A stretch of DNA of 64,000 nt, taken from the NCBI RefSeq assembly GCF_012113595.1, contig NZ_CP050831.1, positions 6,076,001 to 6,140,000 of the forward strand. The letters are read 5' to 3'. This document shows positions 11,801-18,728 of the stretch, in pieces. The notes beneath the pieces are model-generated. The model had not been told where the DNA came from. It worked only from the letters and a program-made list of their open reading frames with translations, and ran no database searches. The translations under genes and the position numbers were made by a program. Each line of letters begins with the position of its first letter. Positions within the stretch are counted from its first letter, which is position 1. This DNA comes from Bacteroides faecium. Its GTDB lineage: Bacteria > Bacteroidota > Bacteroidia > Bacteroidales > Bacteroidaceae.

Positions 11801-12136
11801 AACTTCGTCAAGTGCTTTTGCATCTTCCTTCATCACAAAACGGTTACCTTCCTGTTTGGTTATCTTTACTTGCAGTGGAGCATAGCCAACGTATGTAATA
11901 GAAAGGGTATTACCCACTTTTCCTGCAATAGAGAAATTACCATCTATATCGGTTATCGTTCCCCCATTCATACCTTTCACCATGACAGTAGCACCGATAA
12001 TAGCATCTCCCCTATCGTCTACTACCTGTCCCTTTATCATTTTCTGCTGAGCTAAAACACCCAAAGGAAATGACAACAGGAGCATCAGAAGAAGAACAAA
12101 ACGTCTCTGTTCTCTCATTAACTTCTTTTTTTCCAT
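8804..12136 (-). CDS. SusC-like TonB-dependent transporter (region 1 PUL)
   Basis: An 1110-residue outer-membrane TonB-dependent receptor. After a signal peptide (LSFPLGVLAQ) comes a carboxypeptidase-regulatory-like domain with GQVVDDRGDAIIGATVMVKG (about 35-110), then DEVVVVGMDTQKRN, the TonB-box/plug entry, and the plug (INGGEPYVLVDGVEQ, ISVLKDASASAVYGARAAYG). The remaining residues form the 22-strand barrel, ending in an aromatic-rich strand (FVFGLDFTF). It has no N-terminal STN domain, so it is unlikely to be controlled by an ECF sigma/anti-sigma pair; control by an HTCS or another regulator is expected. It works with the SusD downstream to bring oligosaccharides into the periplasm. Confidence 0.97.
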   Translation of the reverse strand: MEKKKLMREQRRFVLLLMLLLSFPLGVLAQQKMIKGQVVDDRGDAIIGATVMVKGMNGGTITDIDGNFSIAGKVGNTLSITYVGYAPLQVKITKQEGNRFVMKEDAKALDEVVVVGMDTQKRNTITAAVATLKDDAIVNRPVTDVTSALQGNIAGLNFASDAVAGGVGGELGADIQFNIRGVGSINGGEPYVLVDGVEQSMQNVNPADIASISVLKDASASAVYGARAAYGVVLVTTKSGKKEKARVSYRGTVGFSSPINMPEMMSSLEFAGYINERADNMGVAHVVSDKTIGKMQGFMQNPYSAEFPGVDINANGDDWASTYYNQYANTDWFQYYFKDKSIRHSHNLSVQGGSDKMNYYIGMGYIYQEGLMDKVQDDLSKYNLNTKFQINANKWLRFNLNNNITLQMIKRPMGNQMIFYNNVSNQYPNQATELPVDSEYNIPGWSELMYLKNSNYNQNRLSDALTLSATVTPLEGWNIVGEMKMRLDVEHNDMKLVQPYYETPQGKYKKGATQKQGYAYPGMSWKNTYFDSYSRGSVFNYYLSPNISSSYTHQWGGHFFKAMAGFQMELREDSQEAMYKDGVMDDQIYSFENASGNIMVSEARTHWSTMGMYARLNWNYNNIYFLEVSGRYDGSSRFAKGNRWGFFPSFSAGYDIARTDYFKALDLPVSQLKVRVSYGRLGNQNGAGLYDYRSFIELDASSQNAWILPGVSDTPSRGTIVKTPKLISPYITWEKVDNANLGIDLMLLKNRLSITADIYQRTTRDMIGPAEALPGISGVLPTDRAKVNNATLRNRGWELSVNWNDKLKCGFSYGIGFNVFNYKAVVTKYNNPSGTIYNNHTGYAANKGYYEGMDVGEIWGYQADDLFLSNREIDEYLRHTDLSAFKAADQWRRGDLKYLDINGDGKVNAGDGTLANRGDLKVIGNTTPKYSFGINLNLGYKGFEVSTLLQGVAKRDFPISGSTYMFGGQNFFKEHLDHFTTQNPNGYLPRLTDWKDNTDYVVNTGYNTTRYLLNAAYMRMKNLTVSYNFSRKLLKNIGLENLKVYFTCDNLFTITKLPGQFDPETLNQVNMMAGGSNEQSPGLTSPLKQNGNGKVYPMNRNFVFGLDFTF

Positions 12137-12166
12137 AATATTACATTTAATAATTTAGATTCTGTA

Positions 12167-13849
12167 TTATTCAGTTTCACTGGTTCCGGACGAAAAAATA
12201 TAATCTTCGATTGCTTTTTGAACGGTTTTCAATAAAGATTTGTCATCAGTGACATCTACATCAACTGCTAAATCCCAACTCATGACACCGGCATAACCGT
12301 TTTCACAAGCATATTTTGTCTTGTTATAAATGGCGTTTACACCGTCGAATGTATATGTTTTGCCATCAGTATAGGTAATCTGTGTTTGATCAGGACCTGA
12401 AATACTATTTGCAAAATCAAAATATCCCTTCTGTTCTCCCGGAATTCCTGTAGTTCCTTGGAAAGGTACTCCCAAAACTAATTTATTTTTAGGAATTATC
12501 GAAGTTGCCTCATTTGCCTTTTGTTTAAATCTATCAATATTATAATACTCTGTATCAGGACCATAACATTGTAAAGAGACAAAATCCGTAGCTTTATAGG
12601 CATCAATAGTCAAATTGTTCATACAAAACGGGTGTATAGAAACTGTAAAGAATACTTTTCTTGCATTCTTCTTGAATATTTTACTCATTTCGACAATTGC
12701 CTTACTGTATGCAGTACCTTCATTAGAATTTTCCGGCCATTCAAAGTCAAGATCTACTCCATCTAAATTATGAGTAGCCAATACCTCACAAATCTTATTA
12801 GCGAAATTAGTATAAGCTCCCTCATTTTTAACCATATCTTTCCATTGACCACCGGCACATCCTAAACGGAATCTTGATGTACCAGTCGGAGTCCCCATAA
12901 CTTTACGCATATCTTCCAAACGAGTTATCCATGAATGAGAATCTTTACCAAGATTTCCCGCTTCATCATATTTCCAATAAGCAAGTACTTTTGTTTTATT
13001 CCAAACCGAAGGGTAAGTAATAGGGTCTTTGCCTAATGTGCCGGCAGATATACTCCAAACAGTTGTTTCTTCTAAATAGCCCTTAAATTTATCTCCAACA
13101 ATAAAATCAACACGGTCGTTGGGTACTTCGGGGAATGTATTGCCGTTTTGCGGTGTTAATTTTGCAGACTTGTTATCCACATCAAGTTTTATTTCAGATG
13201 TTTTATAAGATAAAGCAATGTAATGCCATCCTCCTGTAGCTAAATTGTCATTAGTAATTTCGGTACTTAAACCACCAACAGTTAGTTTCACCTTTCCTGC
13301 CCCATCACCTAGTTGTAAAGCTGCAATCGTTTTTGAACTTGTAGCTTTTTTAAATAAATAAGCATCAGCTACCCATTCATCTATATATATATACGTACCA
13401 AAAGTAAATTGCTTACTAGGACCATCCGGTGAATGAAGTAAACCATCACCTGCATTCATTGTTGCACTACCATTAAAGTATAACACACCATTTTTACCAC
13501 TTTTTTCCGCTGCATAGGTAGCATTTCCCGTCAATTTAGCATCAGGTAGTTCAAAAGCCAGACTGCCATCAGCATAAGGACGACATGCCAAGAAAATCAA
13601 ATCATTACAGGTAGCCATACTTTTGCCGGAAATTCGACCGGAATCATAAAAATCGCCACGAATATAAGAGCAATTAATCAGGCCCATCTCAGTTGGGTCA
13701 TCCGGATCATCCGGTTCATCTTCACCAGGTTTTCCCGTAACTGCACCTTCGGGGGGAGTATCAGTCGGAACATCCACCCATTTTGTGTCTTTACAAGCTG
13801 TCAACGTTCCAAAAAGGAAGAGACAAAGGAATAGGAATTTGTTTCTCAT
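12167..13849 (-). CDS. GH18 lipoprotein with a LamG-like domain inserted in the barrel
   Basis: A surface lipoprotein of about 560 residues; the start is set at the internal Met (MRNKFLFL) because this gives a clean signal with lipobox LTAC, whereas a 12-residue upstream extension would put charged residues before it. An Asp/Pro-rich linker (EDEPDDPDDPTE) follows. The first barrel strands (NCSYIRGDFY, NDLIFLACRPYADGS) are seen at about residues 60-95. A concanavalin/LamG-like stretch of about 170 residues (FTFGTYIYIDEW, GWHYIALSY, GYLEETTVWS) then interrupts the barrel, which resumes at RFRLGCAGGQW. The GH18 catalytic motif D-G-V-D-L-D-F-E lies near 363-370, with E370 the proton donor. GH18 endo-beta-N-acetylglucosaminidase or chitinase-like activity, or binding only, would suit a first cut of N-glycan or mucin-type chains at the cell surface. 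It is first in the operon. Confidence 0.85.
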   Translation of the reverse strand: MRNKFLFLCLFLFGTLTACKDTKWVDVPTDTPPEGAVTGKPGEDEPDDPDDPTEMGLINCSYIRGDFYDSGRISGKSMATCNDLIFLACRPYADGSLAFELPDAKLTGNATYAAEKSGKNGVLYFNGSATMNAGDGLLHSPDGPSKQFTFGTYIYIDEWVADAYLFKKATSSKTIAALQLGDGAGKVKLTVGGLSTEITNDNLATGGWHYIALSYKTSEIKLDVDNKSAKLTPQNGNTFPEVPNDRVDFIVGDKFKGYLEETTVWSISAGTLGKDPITYPSVWNKTKVLAYWKYDEAGNLGKDSHSWITRLEDMRKVMGTPTGTSRFRLGCAGGQWKDMVKNEGAYTNFANKICEVLATHNLDGVDLDFEWPENSNEGTAYSKAIVEMSKIFKKNARKVFFTVSIHPFCMNNLTIDAYKATDFVSLQCYGPDTEYYNIDRFKQKANEATSIIPKNKLVLGVPFQGTTGIPGEQKGYFDFANSISGPDQTQITYTDGKTYTFDGVNAIYNKTKYACENGYAGVMSWDLAVDVDVTDDKSLLKTVQKAIEDYIFSSGTSETE

Positions 13850-13913
13850 AAATTTAATAATTAAGATTACCTTATATTTAATCATGTACTGCCTTATTTG
13901 ACAATGACAGCAA

Positions 13914-13921
13914 CAAATGTA
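13914..13921 (-). promoter_or_regulatory. Probable -7 box of the region 1 PUL
   Basis: TACATTTG on the minus strand fits TAnnTTTG, about 65 bases upstream of the GH18 start. A perfect inverted repeat TTATCTT-A-AAGATAA (13924-13938) lies directly upstream and could be a binding site, though no partner site was found. Confidence 0.45.
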
Positions 13922-14052
13922 GGTTATCTTAAAGATAAGGAATGTTCTATTTTAGCTACGATTCTTCCAATTTTGTCTAAAATCGTCCATTTCATCGATT
14001 TATTATAGTGTCACAGACATCTTTGAACATCTTACGAATCAAAAAAAGAAAA

Positions 14053-14080
14053 CGGGAATATTCATTTCCGAATATTCCCG
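14053..14080 (-). terminator. Rho-independent terminator of the Rpn-like nuclease gene
   Basis: A perfect 11-bp stem CGGGAATATTC / GAATATTCCCG (14053-14063, 14070-14080) with a 6-base loop. On the minus strand it is followed by TTTTCTTTTTTT, a strong termination signal, and it starts 55 bases beyond the nuclease stop. Confidence 0.85.
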
Positions 14081-14134
14081 CCTCTTTTATATTTTAAACT
14101 AATGCAACTACAACAATTTTCCAACGAATATATA

Positions 14135-15172
14135 TTATAGGTTTTCTATGTCAGAAGACTGAAGCCCTGTACATTGAATAATCATATCAATGGATATTCC
14201 ACCCTCTTTCATTTTCCGGGCAATTTCAATTTGTTTCTTTTGCTCTCCCTTTTCCAACCCAGCTTTCATCCCTTCTTTCATCCCTTCTTTTATTCCTTCT
14301 TTCATTCCTTCTTTCATTCCTTCTTTCATTCCTTCTTTCATTCCTTCTTTCTTACCCGCTTGCATCCCTTCTTCAGCCGCTTTTCTTCGCATCTCTTCGT
14401 TTCTACGCCGTTCATCCTCCTCTACGATTTGATTGACCCTATACCGATCTAACGCCTTATCATAAGCGATACGGTTTTCTTCCGAAAGATCGGCAACTGC
14501 TGCCAATCTCGCCAGATGTTCAAACACTTGTTCTTTCAAAGCACCCGGCATTCTGTTCCAATTGCTCATATTCTTCAGTGCATAAATTAATTTATCATAT
14601 AATGTATGGCAGTCCGACAAGTCCTTAGTGAAATAAGGAAATTGCAAATAAATTTGCCGGAGATGCGGATTGACAATCTTCCCAGTATCACGGTCGGAAA
14701 GAACCGTATCCGTACGGAATTTCGCCTCTAAGTTTTCCTCTTTGAAATTCATCAGGAAGATTCCATATATAGTAGGTAGTCTATATTGTTTTCCATAAGC
14801 CACAAGTGGTTCTCTTGCAGTCATCGGCTCTTCAGGAACAGGGACTTCTTTTGAAGAAGGAGATTCTATCTGCCGGCTCACAGCACGACAAACATAATAA
14901 AGAGTACGATCCAGAAAATTACTGTGCCAACGGTTCTGCATCTCCACAATAATATACTCACCACTCGCTGTACGACAATAAAGATCATAAATGATACCTT
15001 TATCACTCACATTGTCCGCATGATCTTCCTTATCGAGAAAAGTAAGTTCTGTAATATGATGTTCGCCTGCAAGTAGTTCGTTCAACAAAGTGATGAGCAA
15101 ATCTTTGCTGGCCGGCTGACCAAAAATAATTTTAAATCCTATATCAGTAAAAGGATTAACGTATTTGGACAT
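14135..15172 (-). CDS. Rpn family PD-(D/E)XK nuclease / transposase-like protein
   Basis: A 345-residue protein of the Rpn recombination-promoting nuclease (PD-(D/E)XK transposase-like) family, common in multiple copies in Bacteroides. It opens with KYVNPFTDIGFKIIFG, the family's usual start. The nuclease core is visible as GIIYDLYCRTASGEYIIVEMQNRW (about 60-83 in two parts), giving the D...ExQ metal-binding arrangement, and the conserved FLDRTLYYVCRAVS follows. The C-terminal tail has a charged helix carrying tandem KEGM repeats (about 275-305), encoded by a 12-bp DNA repeat. Family members nick or cut DNA and stimulate RecA-independent recombination in E. coli; the role here is unknown. It is monocistronic, with its own -7 box and terminator. 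Confidence 0.85.
   Translation of the reverse strand: MSKYVNPFTDIGFKIIFGQPASKDLLITLLNELLAGEHHITELTFLDKEDHADNVSDKGIIYDLYCRTASGEYIIVEMQNRWHSNFLDRTLYYVCRAVSRQIESPSSKEVPVPEEPMTAREPLVAYGKQYRLPTIYGIFLMNFKEENLEAKFRTDTVLSDRDTGKIVNPHLRQIYLQFPYFTKDLSDCHTLYDKLIYALKNMSNWNRMPGALKEQVFEHLARLAAVADLSEENRIAYDKALDRYRVNQIVEEDERRRNEEMRRKAAEEGMQAGKKEGMKEGMKEGMKEGMKEGIKEGMKEGMKAGLEKGEQKKQIEIARKMKEGGISIDMIIQCTGLQSSDIENL
14266..14350 (-). repeat. 12-bp in-frame tandem repeat encoding KEGM units
   Basis: About seven near-identical 12-bp units (CATTCCTTCTTT on the plus strand) lie inside the Rpn-like gene. Because the unit is a multiple of three, slippage would change tail length without shifting frame. Confidence 0.9.
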
Positions 15173-15190
15173 GATATTCTATTTTTATAG

Positions 15191-15198
15191 CAAAGGTA
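15191..15198 (-). promoter_or_regulatory. -7 box of the Rpn-like gene
   Basis: TACCTTTG on the minus strand, about 19 bases before the start codon, fits TAnnTTTG and predicts a very short leader. Confidence 0.5.
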
Positions 15199-15832
15199 AC
15201 TATTTAAATCCATAAATATGAGGAACAATCCTAATCTTTACGGATTTATAGTCTTTTATATTAAGTAGCCCCTCTCTCAATTCCTCAAAACAAATAAGAA
15301 AAATGTTCTATTTTTCAGATTAAGGCAGAAAGCAGGACTACAAAACAAAGTAAGCTAGAAATAAAACTATCCATATTATCACATATATATGCACATTATC
15401 GCCACAATATAGCATATATTTTCAGAGAATATGCGTTTTCTTTAAAGCGATAAGCAATTTTCCTCGGTGAGGAAGGGTGTGTTCCTCACCGAGGAACGAC
15501 TCATTGCTCACCGAGAAAGCATTCCATACTTACCGACCAAGCCATAAAAGCCCTCAGAAAAGCCAGTTTATAGGCTAGTTCATCATTATATGTGAACAGA
15601 AAGAAAATGACAAAACAAACTATATACAAGCAAACAGGAAGCATATAGACAGAAAATGAAAGAATTGCCTGTTTTTTAGACAGGAATTACTCAAGACAAC
15701 AAACAGCTCAGCATTCTTTCATCTAAAATGCAGAGCATTTTTTCCCTCATCACCAACAAATGACAGGTATATCAAAAACTGGAAGGATATAATATACAAT
15801 TTTTCAGATCAGCACATTTTTAATCAACCCTC
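15199..15832. other. Non-coding interval with a nested palindrome
   Basis: No open frame with coding character was found in this AT-rich stretch of about 630 bases between the nuclease promoter and the 3' end of the histidine kinase gene. Its one clear structure is the palindromic block at 15460-15496, followed by a degenerate third copy of its core (CTCACCGAG at 15507-15515). Confidence 0.7.
15460..15496. repeat. Nested palindrome, two 15-bp inverted arms
   Basis: TTCCTCGGTGAGGAA (15460-15474) and its exact reverse complement TTCCTCACCGAGGAA (15482-15496) are separated by 7 bases. Each arm is itself palindromic (TTCCTC/GAGGAA around a 3-base centre), so either one long hairpin or two small ones can form. 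Confidence 0.9.
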
Positions 15833-17827
15833 TCAACAACCATACTCTTTCAAAGCCTGCATCAATTTTGCCCCGTTAATAGGTTTTACCAAATAATCAT
15901 CGCAACCTACTTCCAAAGCCGCTACCCTGTCAGCTTCAAAAGCATGGGCAGTCAGCGCGACAATCGGAATACGGGTATTGAACTTCCGAATCTCAGCGGT
16001 AGCAGTACGTCCGTCCATTATCGGCATTTTCATATCCATCAGTACAAGGTCAACCGGCTCGCTTTGTACTATTTCAACAGCTTTCTGACCATTTGGCGCA
16101 TGCAATAGTTTACATCTATTTTTCAACAGCGAAGACACTAAAGAAAAATTGCTTTGAATATCTTCTGCTACCAGAATAGTCTTCTGCTCTTCCTTTTCTT
16201 CGTTGGCAGCCACGGCAGCATCTTTTCTTACCTTCCTTCCATTTTTCTGCAAGGAAATGACCATACCATCCTCGTCCAGTTCATCTATACAAGGCAGAAC
16301 AGCCCAGAAGAAAGAGCCTTTTCCATATTCCGACTCAAATCCGATACTGCCTTCACATGCTTCCACGATAGCTTTACAGATAGACAGTCCAAGTCCTGTA
16401 CCCTGGGCAAACTCATCCAGTTTCTCAAACCGGTAGAAAACCTTATCTTTCTTATCTTCCGGAATTCCGATTCCTGTGTCACGAACATAGATACGAATTC
16501 CGTCTTCCACCTTTTCATACCCCATTTCGATAGTTCCTTCCGGAGTATATTTGATAGCGTTTGTCACATAATTCGTGAGGATTTGGGCAAAACGTTTCTT
16601 GTCTAATTTTACCATACAGACAGTATAAGGATTAACAGAAATCAGACGGACCTGAGGATTCTTAATACGCCATTGCATGGAAGTTGCCAGTTCGTCAAAA
16701 TAAACCGCCAAATCAAACTCCTCATACTTCAACTCTACCGATCCGGCTTCTATTTTAGAAAGGTCCAGTATGTCATTTATCAACTTCAATAGCAGCTCAT
16801 TGTTCGTATTGATGATTTTACTATATTCTTCTTTCTCAGCCGGATTGTCAGTTATCATCAACAAATCTGAGAAACCGACAATCGCGTTCAACGGAGTACG
16901 AATCTCATGACTCATATTCGCAAGAAAGGCGGATTTCAATTTATCCGATTGTTCAGCCTGTTTCCTTGCCTTTTCCAGTTCACCTATCATCAATTGACGT
17001 TCGGTTACATCATCCACACGGATAACCACGCCTTCTATCTCCCCCAAATCATTATATACAGGAGTAGCGAACACTTCGATGGTGTGTTCATTATTGAGCA
17101 AAAACTGGATAGTCTCCACCTGACCGGATTTCCGGGCACGCTGCATCACGCAATTCTCACAAGGAGTAGTCCGGTTATGAGCAGTCTTATAGCAAGCTTC
17201 GCCCTTTTTGTAGGCCTCATAAGAAAGGCTTCTGCTGCAAAGTGACACGTTCTCCCACTGTACAATATAATCGTTAGTAATGTACGCCAGTCCGGAATTG
17301 GTATTGTTTAGTACCAATTCATTATGATGAAGCAGTTCCATCATTTTCTGCTCACTCTCGATTAGTTCTTTTTTCGAACGCAATGCATCCTCATAAAGGT
17401 TTTCATACTTACGATGCCATAAAATACGTTCGGTAACATCTTGAGTGATTACCAGATAGTTCGTTACCTTACCGTTTTCGCCGAATACGGAAGAAACCGT
17501 AATTTCAAAATGTTTGGTACCGGACAGATAGGTAGGAAAGCAACTACGTAGCCTGTCGAAATCATACTCCGCCATGAGATGTATGGTTTCTCCATTCATT
17601 ATTTGCTGCTTGTCTTCGTCAGAAAGACTTGGGATGTTGAACAGGCTTCGTCCTAGAAGATCTTCCCTGTTTTTTATTCCCATTGATTGTAATTCAGTAT
17701 GGTTAACTTCGACCATGAAGCCACTTTTATCATATAATTCCAGCCCTACGGATAAGTGCTCAAAGATATTATACAATAAACCATCAGTTGCCCCACTAAT
17801 TAAAGCTAAGGGAGATTCATTTCTCAT
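15833..17827 (-). CDS. PAS-PAS hybrid histidine kinase with C-terminal receiver, soluble
   Basis: A 664-residue hybrid sensor kinase with no signal peptide or membrane segment, so probably cytoplasmic. A first PAS domain spans about 15-135 and a second about 165-280. The second carries a Cys/His cluster, C197, C212, H217, C223, C226 (the PCENC motif), which could bind a metal, Fe-S cluster or heme. HisKA has its phosphoacceptor H307 in SHEIRTPLNA; the HATPase shows NAIKYTPEG, DTGIGIPEDK and GTGLGLSI. A receiver domain (about 550-662) has LVLMDMKMP with the phospho-Asp and a conserved K in DDYLVKPI. There is no output domain, so phosphate probably passes on to an HPt or separate regulator not seen in the window. 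A possible -7 box (TAAGTTTG) is at 17873-17880. Confidence 0.92.
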   Translation of the reverse strand: MRNESPLALISGATDGLLYNIFEHLSVGLELYDKSGFMVEVNHTELQSMGIKNREDLLGRSLFNIPSLSDEDKQQIMNGETIHLMAEYDFDRLRSCFPTYLSGTKHFEITVSSVFGENGKVTNYLVITQDVTERILWHRKYENLYEDALRSKKELIESEQKMMELLHHNELVLNNTNSGLAYITNDYIVQWENVSLCSRSLSYEAYKKGEACYKTAHNRTTPCENCVMQRARKSGQVETIQFLLNNEHTIEVFATPVYNDLGEIEGVVIRVDDVTERQLMIGELEKARKQAEQSDKLKSAFLANMSHEIRTPLNAIVGFSDLLMITDNPAEKEEYSKIINTNNELLLKLINDILDLSKIEAGSVELKYEEFDLAVYFDELATSMQWRIKNPQVRLISVNPYTVCMVKLDKKRFAQILTNYVTNAIKYTPEGTIEMGYEKVEDGIRIYVRDTGIGIPEDKKDKVFYRFEKLDEFAQGTGLGLSICKAIVEACEGSIGFESEYGKGSFFWAVLPCIDELDEDGMVISLQKNGRKVRKDAAVAANEEKEEQKTILVAEDIQSNFSLVSSLLKNRCKLLHAPNGQKAVEIVQSEPVDLVLMDMKMPIMDGRTATAEIRKFNTRIPIVALTAHAFEADRVAALEVGCDDYLVKPINGAKLMQALKEYGC

Positions 17828-17872
17828 GCTACAAAATTTATGTAGTTCAACAATATTGTCTGTTTATCCAAG

Positions 17873-17880
17873 CAAACTTA
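17873..17880 (-). promoter_or_regulatory. Possible -7 box of the PAS kinase gene
   Basis: TAAGTTTG on the minus strand, about 46 bases upstream of the start, fits TAnnTTTG. Confidence 0.4.
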
Positions 17881-17968
17881 CATAAATCTTTCGTACTACA
17901 ATAAAAAACAAGTCGAAAAGTCCCTTTAGGTATCTCCCTCTAGCACTTTGGTAGTATACGTGGCTATT

Positions 17969-18718
17969 TTAAAGGTTCAAACCTTTTACAAAATCTTCTG
18001 CCTTAGCCAATGTCTCCGGCTTGCCAATATCAATGAGGTGGAGTCCATCAGACAGATACCCAAAGAAGTCCGTTTGCCGACAGGTGGCAAGATAGAAATC
18101 CATAATAGAGAATTTACCTTCCCAGCATGGAGTATCCATCCACTGAAAGATAGCAGGAGAAAGAACATGGATACCACTGAATGCATACTCCTGATAAAGC
18201 GACTCGTCATATTGGAAACCTTCCGGTTTCACTTGCCCCGTATCTTTATTAATCCATCCGCAAAGTTTCTTCTCCGTATCAAAAAGCAGATAACGGGAAG
18301 TTTTACGTTGGCTGGCTAATAACGTAGCGACACCACCATTCTGCAAATGATAATCATAGAGTTCTTTCAAGTCAATATCCGAAAGAATATCTACATTGTG
18401 AACAAGAAAAGGTTCATTGGAATTCTCAAAAAAAGTGCGGGCTTTCTTTACTCCGCCCCCTGTGTCGAGCAACTGGTCACGTTCATCGGAGATATGTATA
18501 GTAAGTCCAAAATTATCATTCTCTTTCAAGAAATCAAGTATTTGCTCACCGAAATGATGGATATTAATCACTATTTCGGTAAAACCGGATGCTTTCAATT
18601 TCAATATTACATGCTCCAACATCGGTCGTCCGGCTATGGGAACAAGGGCTTTGGGCATTGTATCGGTCAGTGGTTTCAGTCGGCTACCCAAACCGGCTGC
18701 AAATATCATTGCTTTCAT
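17969..18718 (-). CDS. MurU-like nucleotidyltransferase (sugar-1-phosphate)
   Basis: A 249-residue NDP-sugar pyrophosphorylase. The N-terminus MKAMIFAAGLGSRLKPLTD carries the G-x-G-x-R nucleotide-binding signature, followed by PKALVPIAGRPM with the catalytic Lys. LDTGGGVKKA (about 87-96) is the sugar/nucleotide loop, and NVDILSDIDL holds the metal-binding Asp. Size and sequence match MurU-type N-acetylmuramate-1-phosphate uridylyltransferases as well as short mannose-1-phosphate guanylyltransferases. The gene starts 10 bases after an AmgK-like kinase; AmgK and MurU catalyse consecutive steps of peptidoglycan sugar recycling (MurNAc to MurNAc-1-P to UDP-MurNAc), which favours the MurU assignment. 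Substrate specificity is inferred from this pairing. Confidence 0.75.
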   Translation of the reverse strand: MKAMIFAAGLGSRLKPLTDTMPKALVPIAGRPMLEHVILKLKASGFTEIVINIHHFGEQILDFLKENDNFGLTIHISDERDQLLDTGGGVKKARTFFENSNEPFLVHNVDILSDIDLKELYDYHLQNGGVATLLASQRKTSRYLLFDTEKKLCGWINKDTGQVKPEGFQYDESLYQEYAFSGIHVLSPAIFQWMDTPCWEGKFSIMDFYLATCRQTDFFGYLSDGLHLIDIGKPETLAKAEDFVKGLNL

Positions 18719-18728
18719 ACAATATTTT

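Noticed and set aside
13952..14021. Heptamer operator of the xylan type upstream of the region 1 PUL
   Set aside because: Checked at 21-base steps from the -7 box at 13914-13921: only two weakly similar heptamers (TTAGCTA, TTGTCTA) appear, and the next positions do not match.
14174..14452. Plus-strand frames rich in FFHSF/IPSF repeats
   Set aside because: They are translations of the 12-bp repeat on the wrong strand of the Rpn-like gene.
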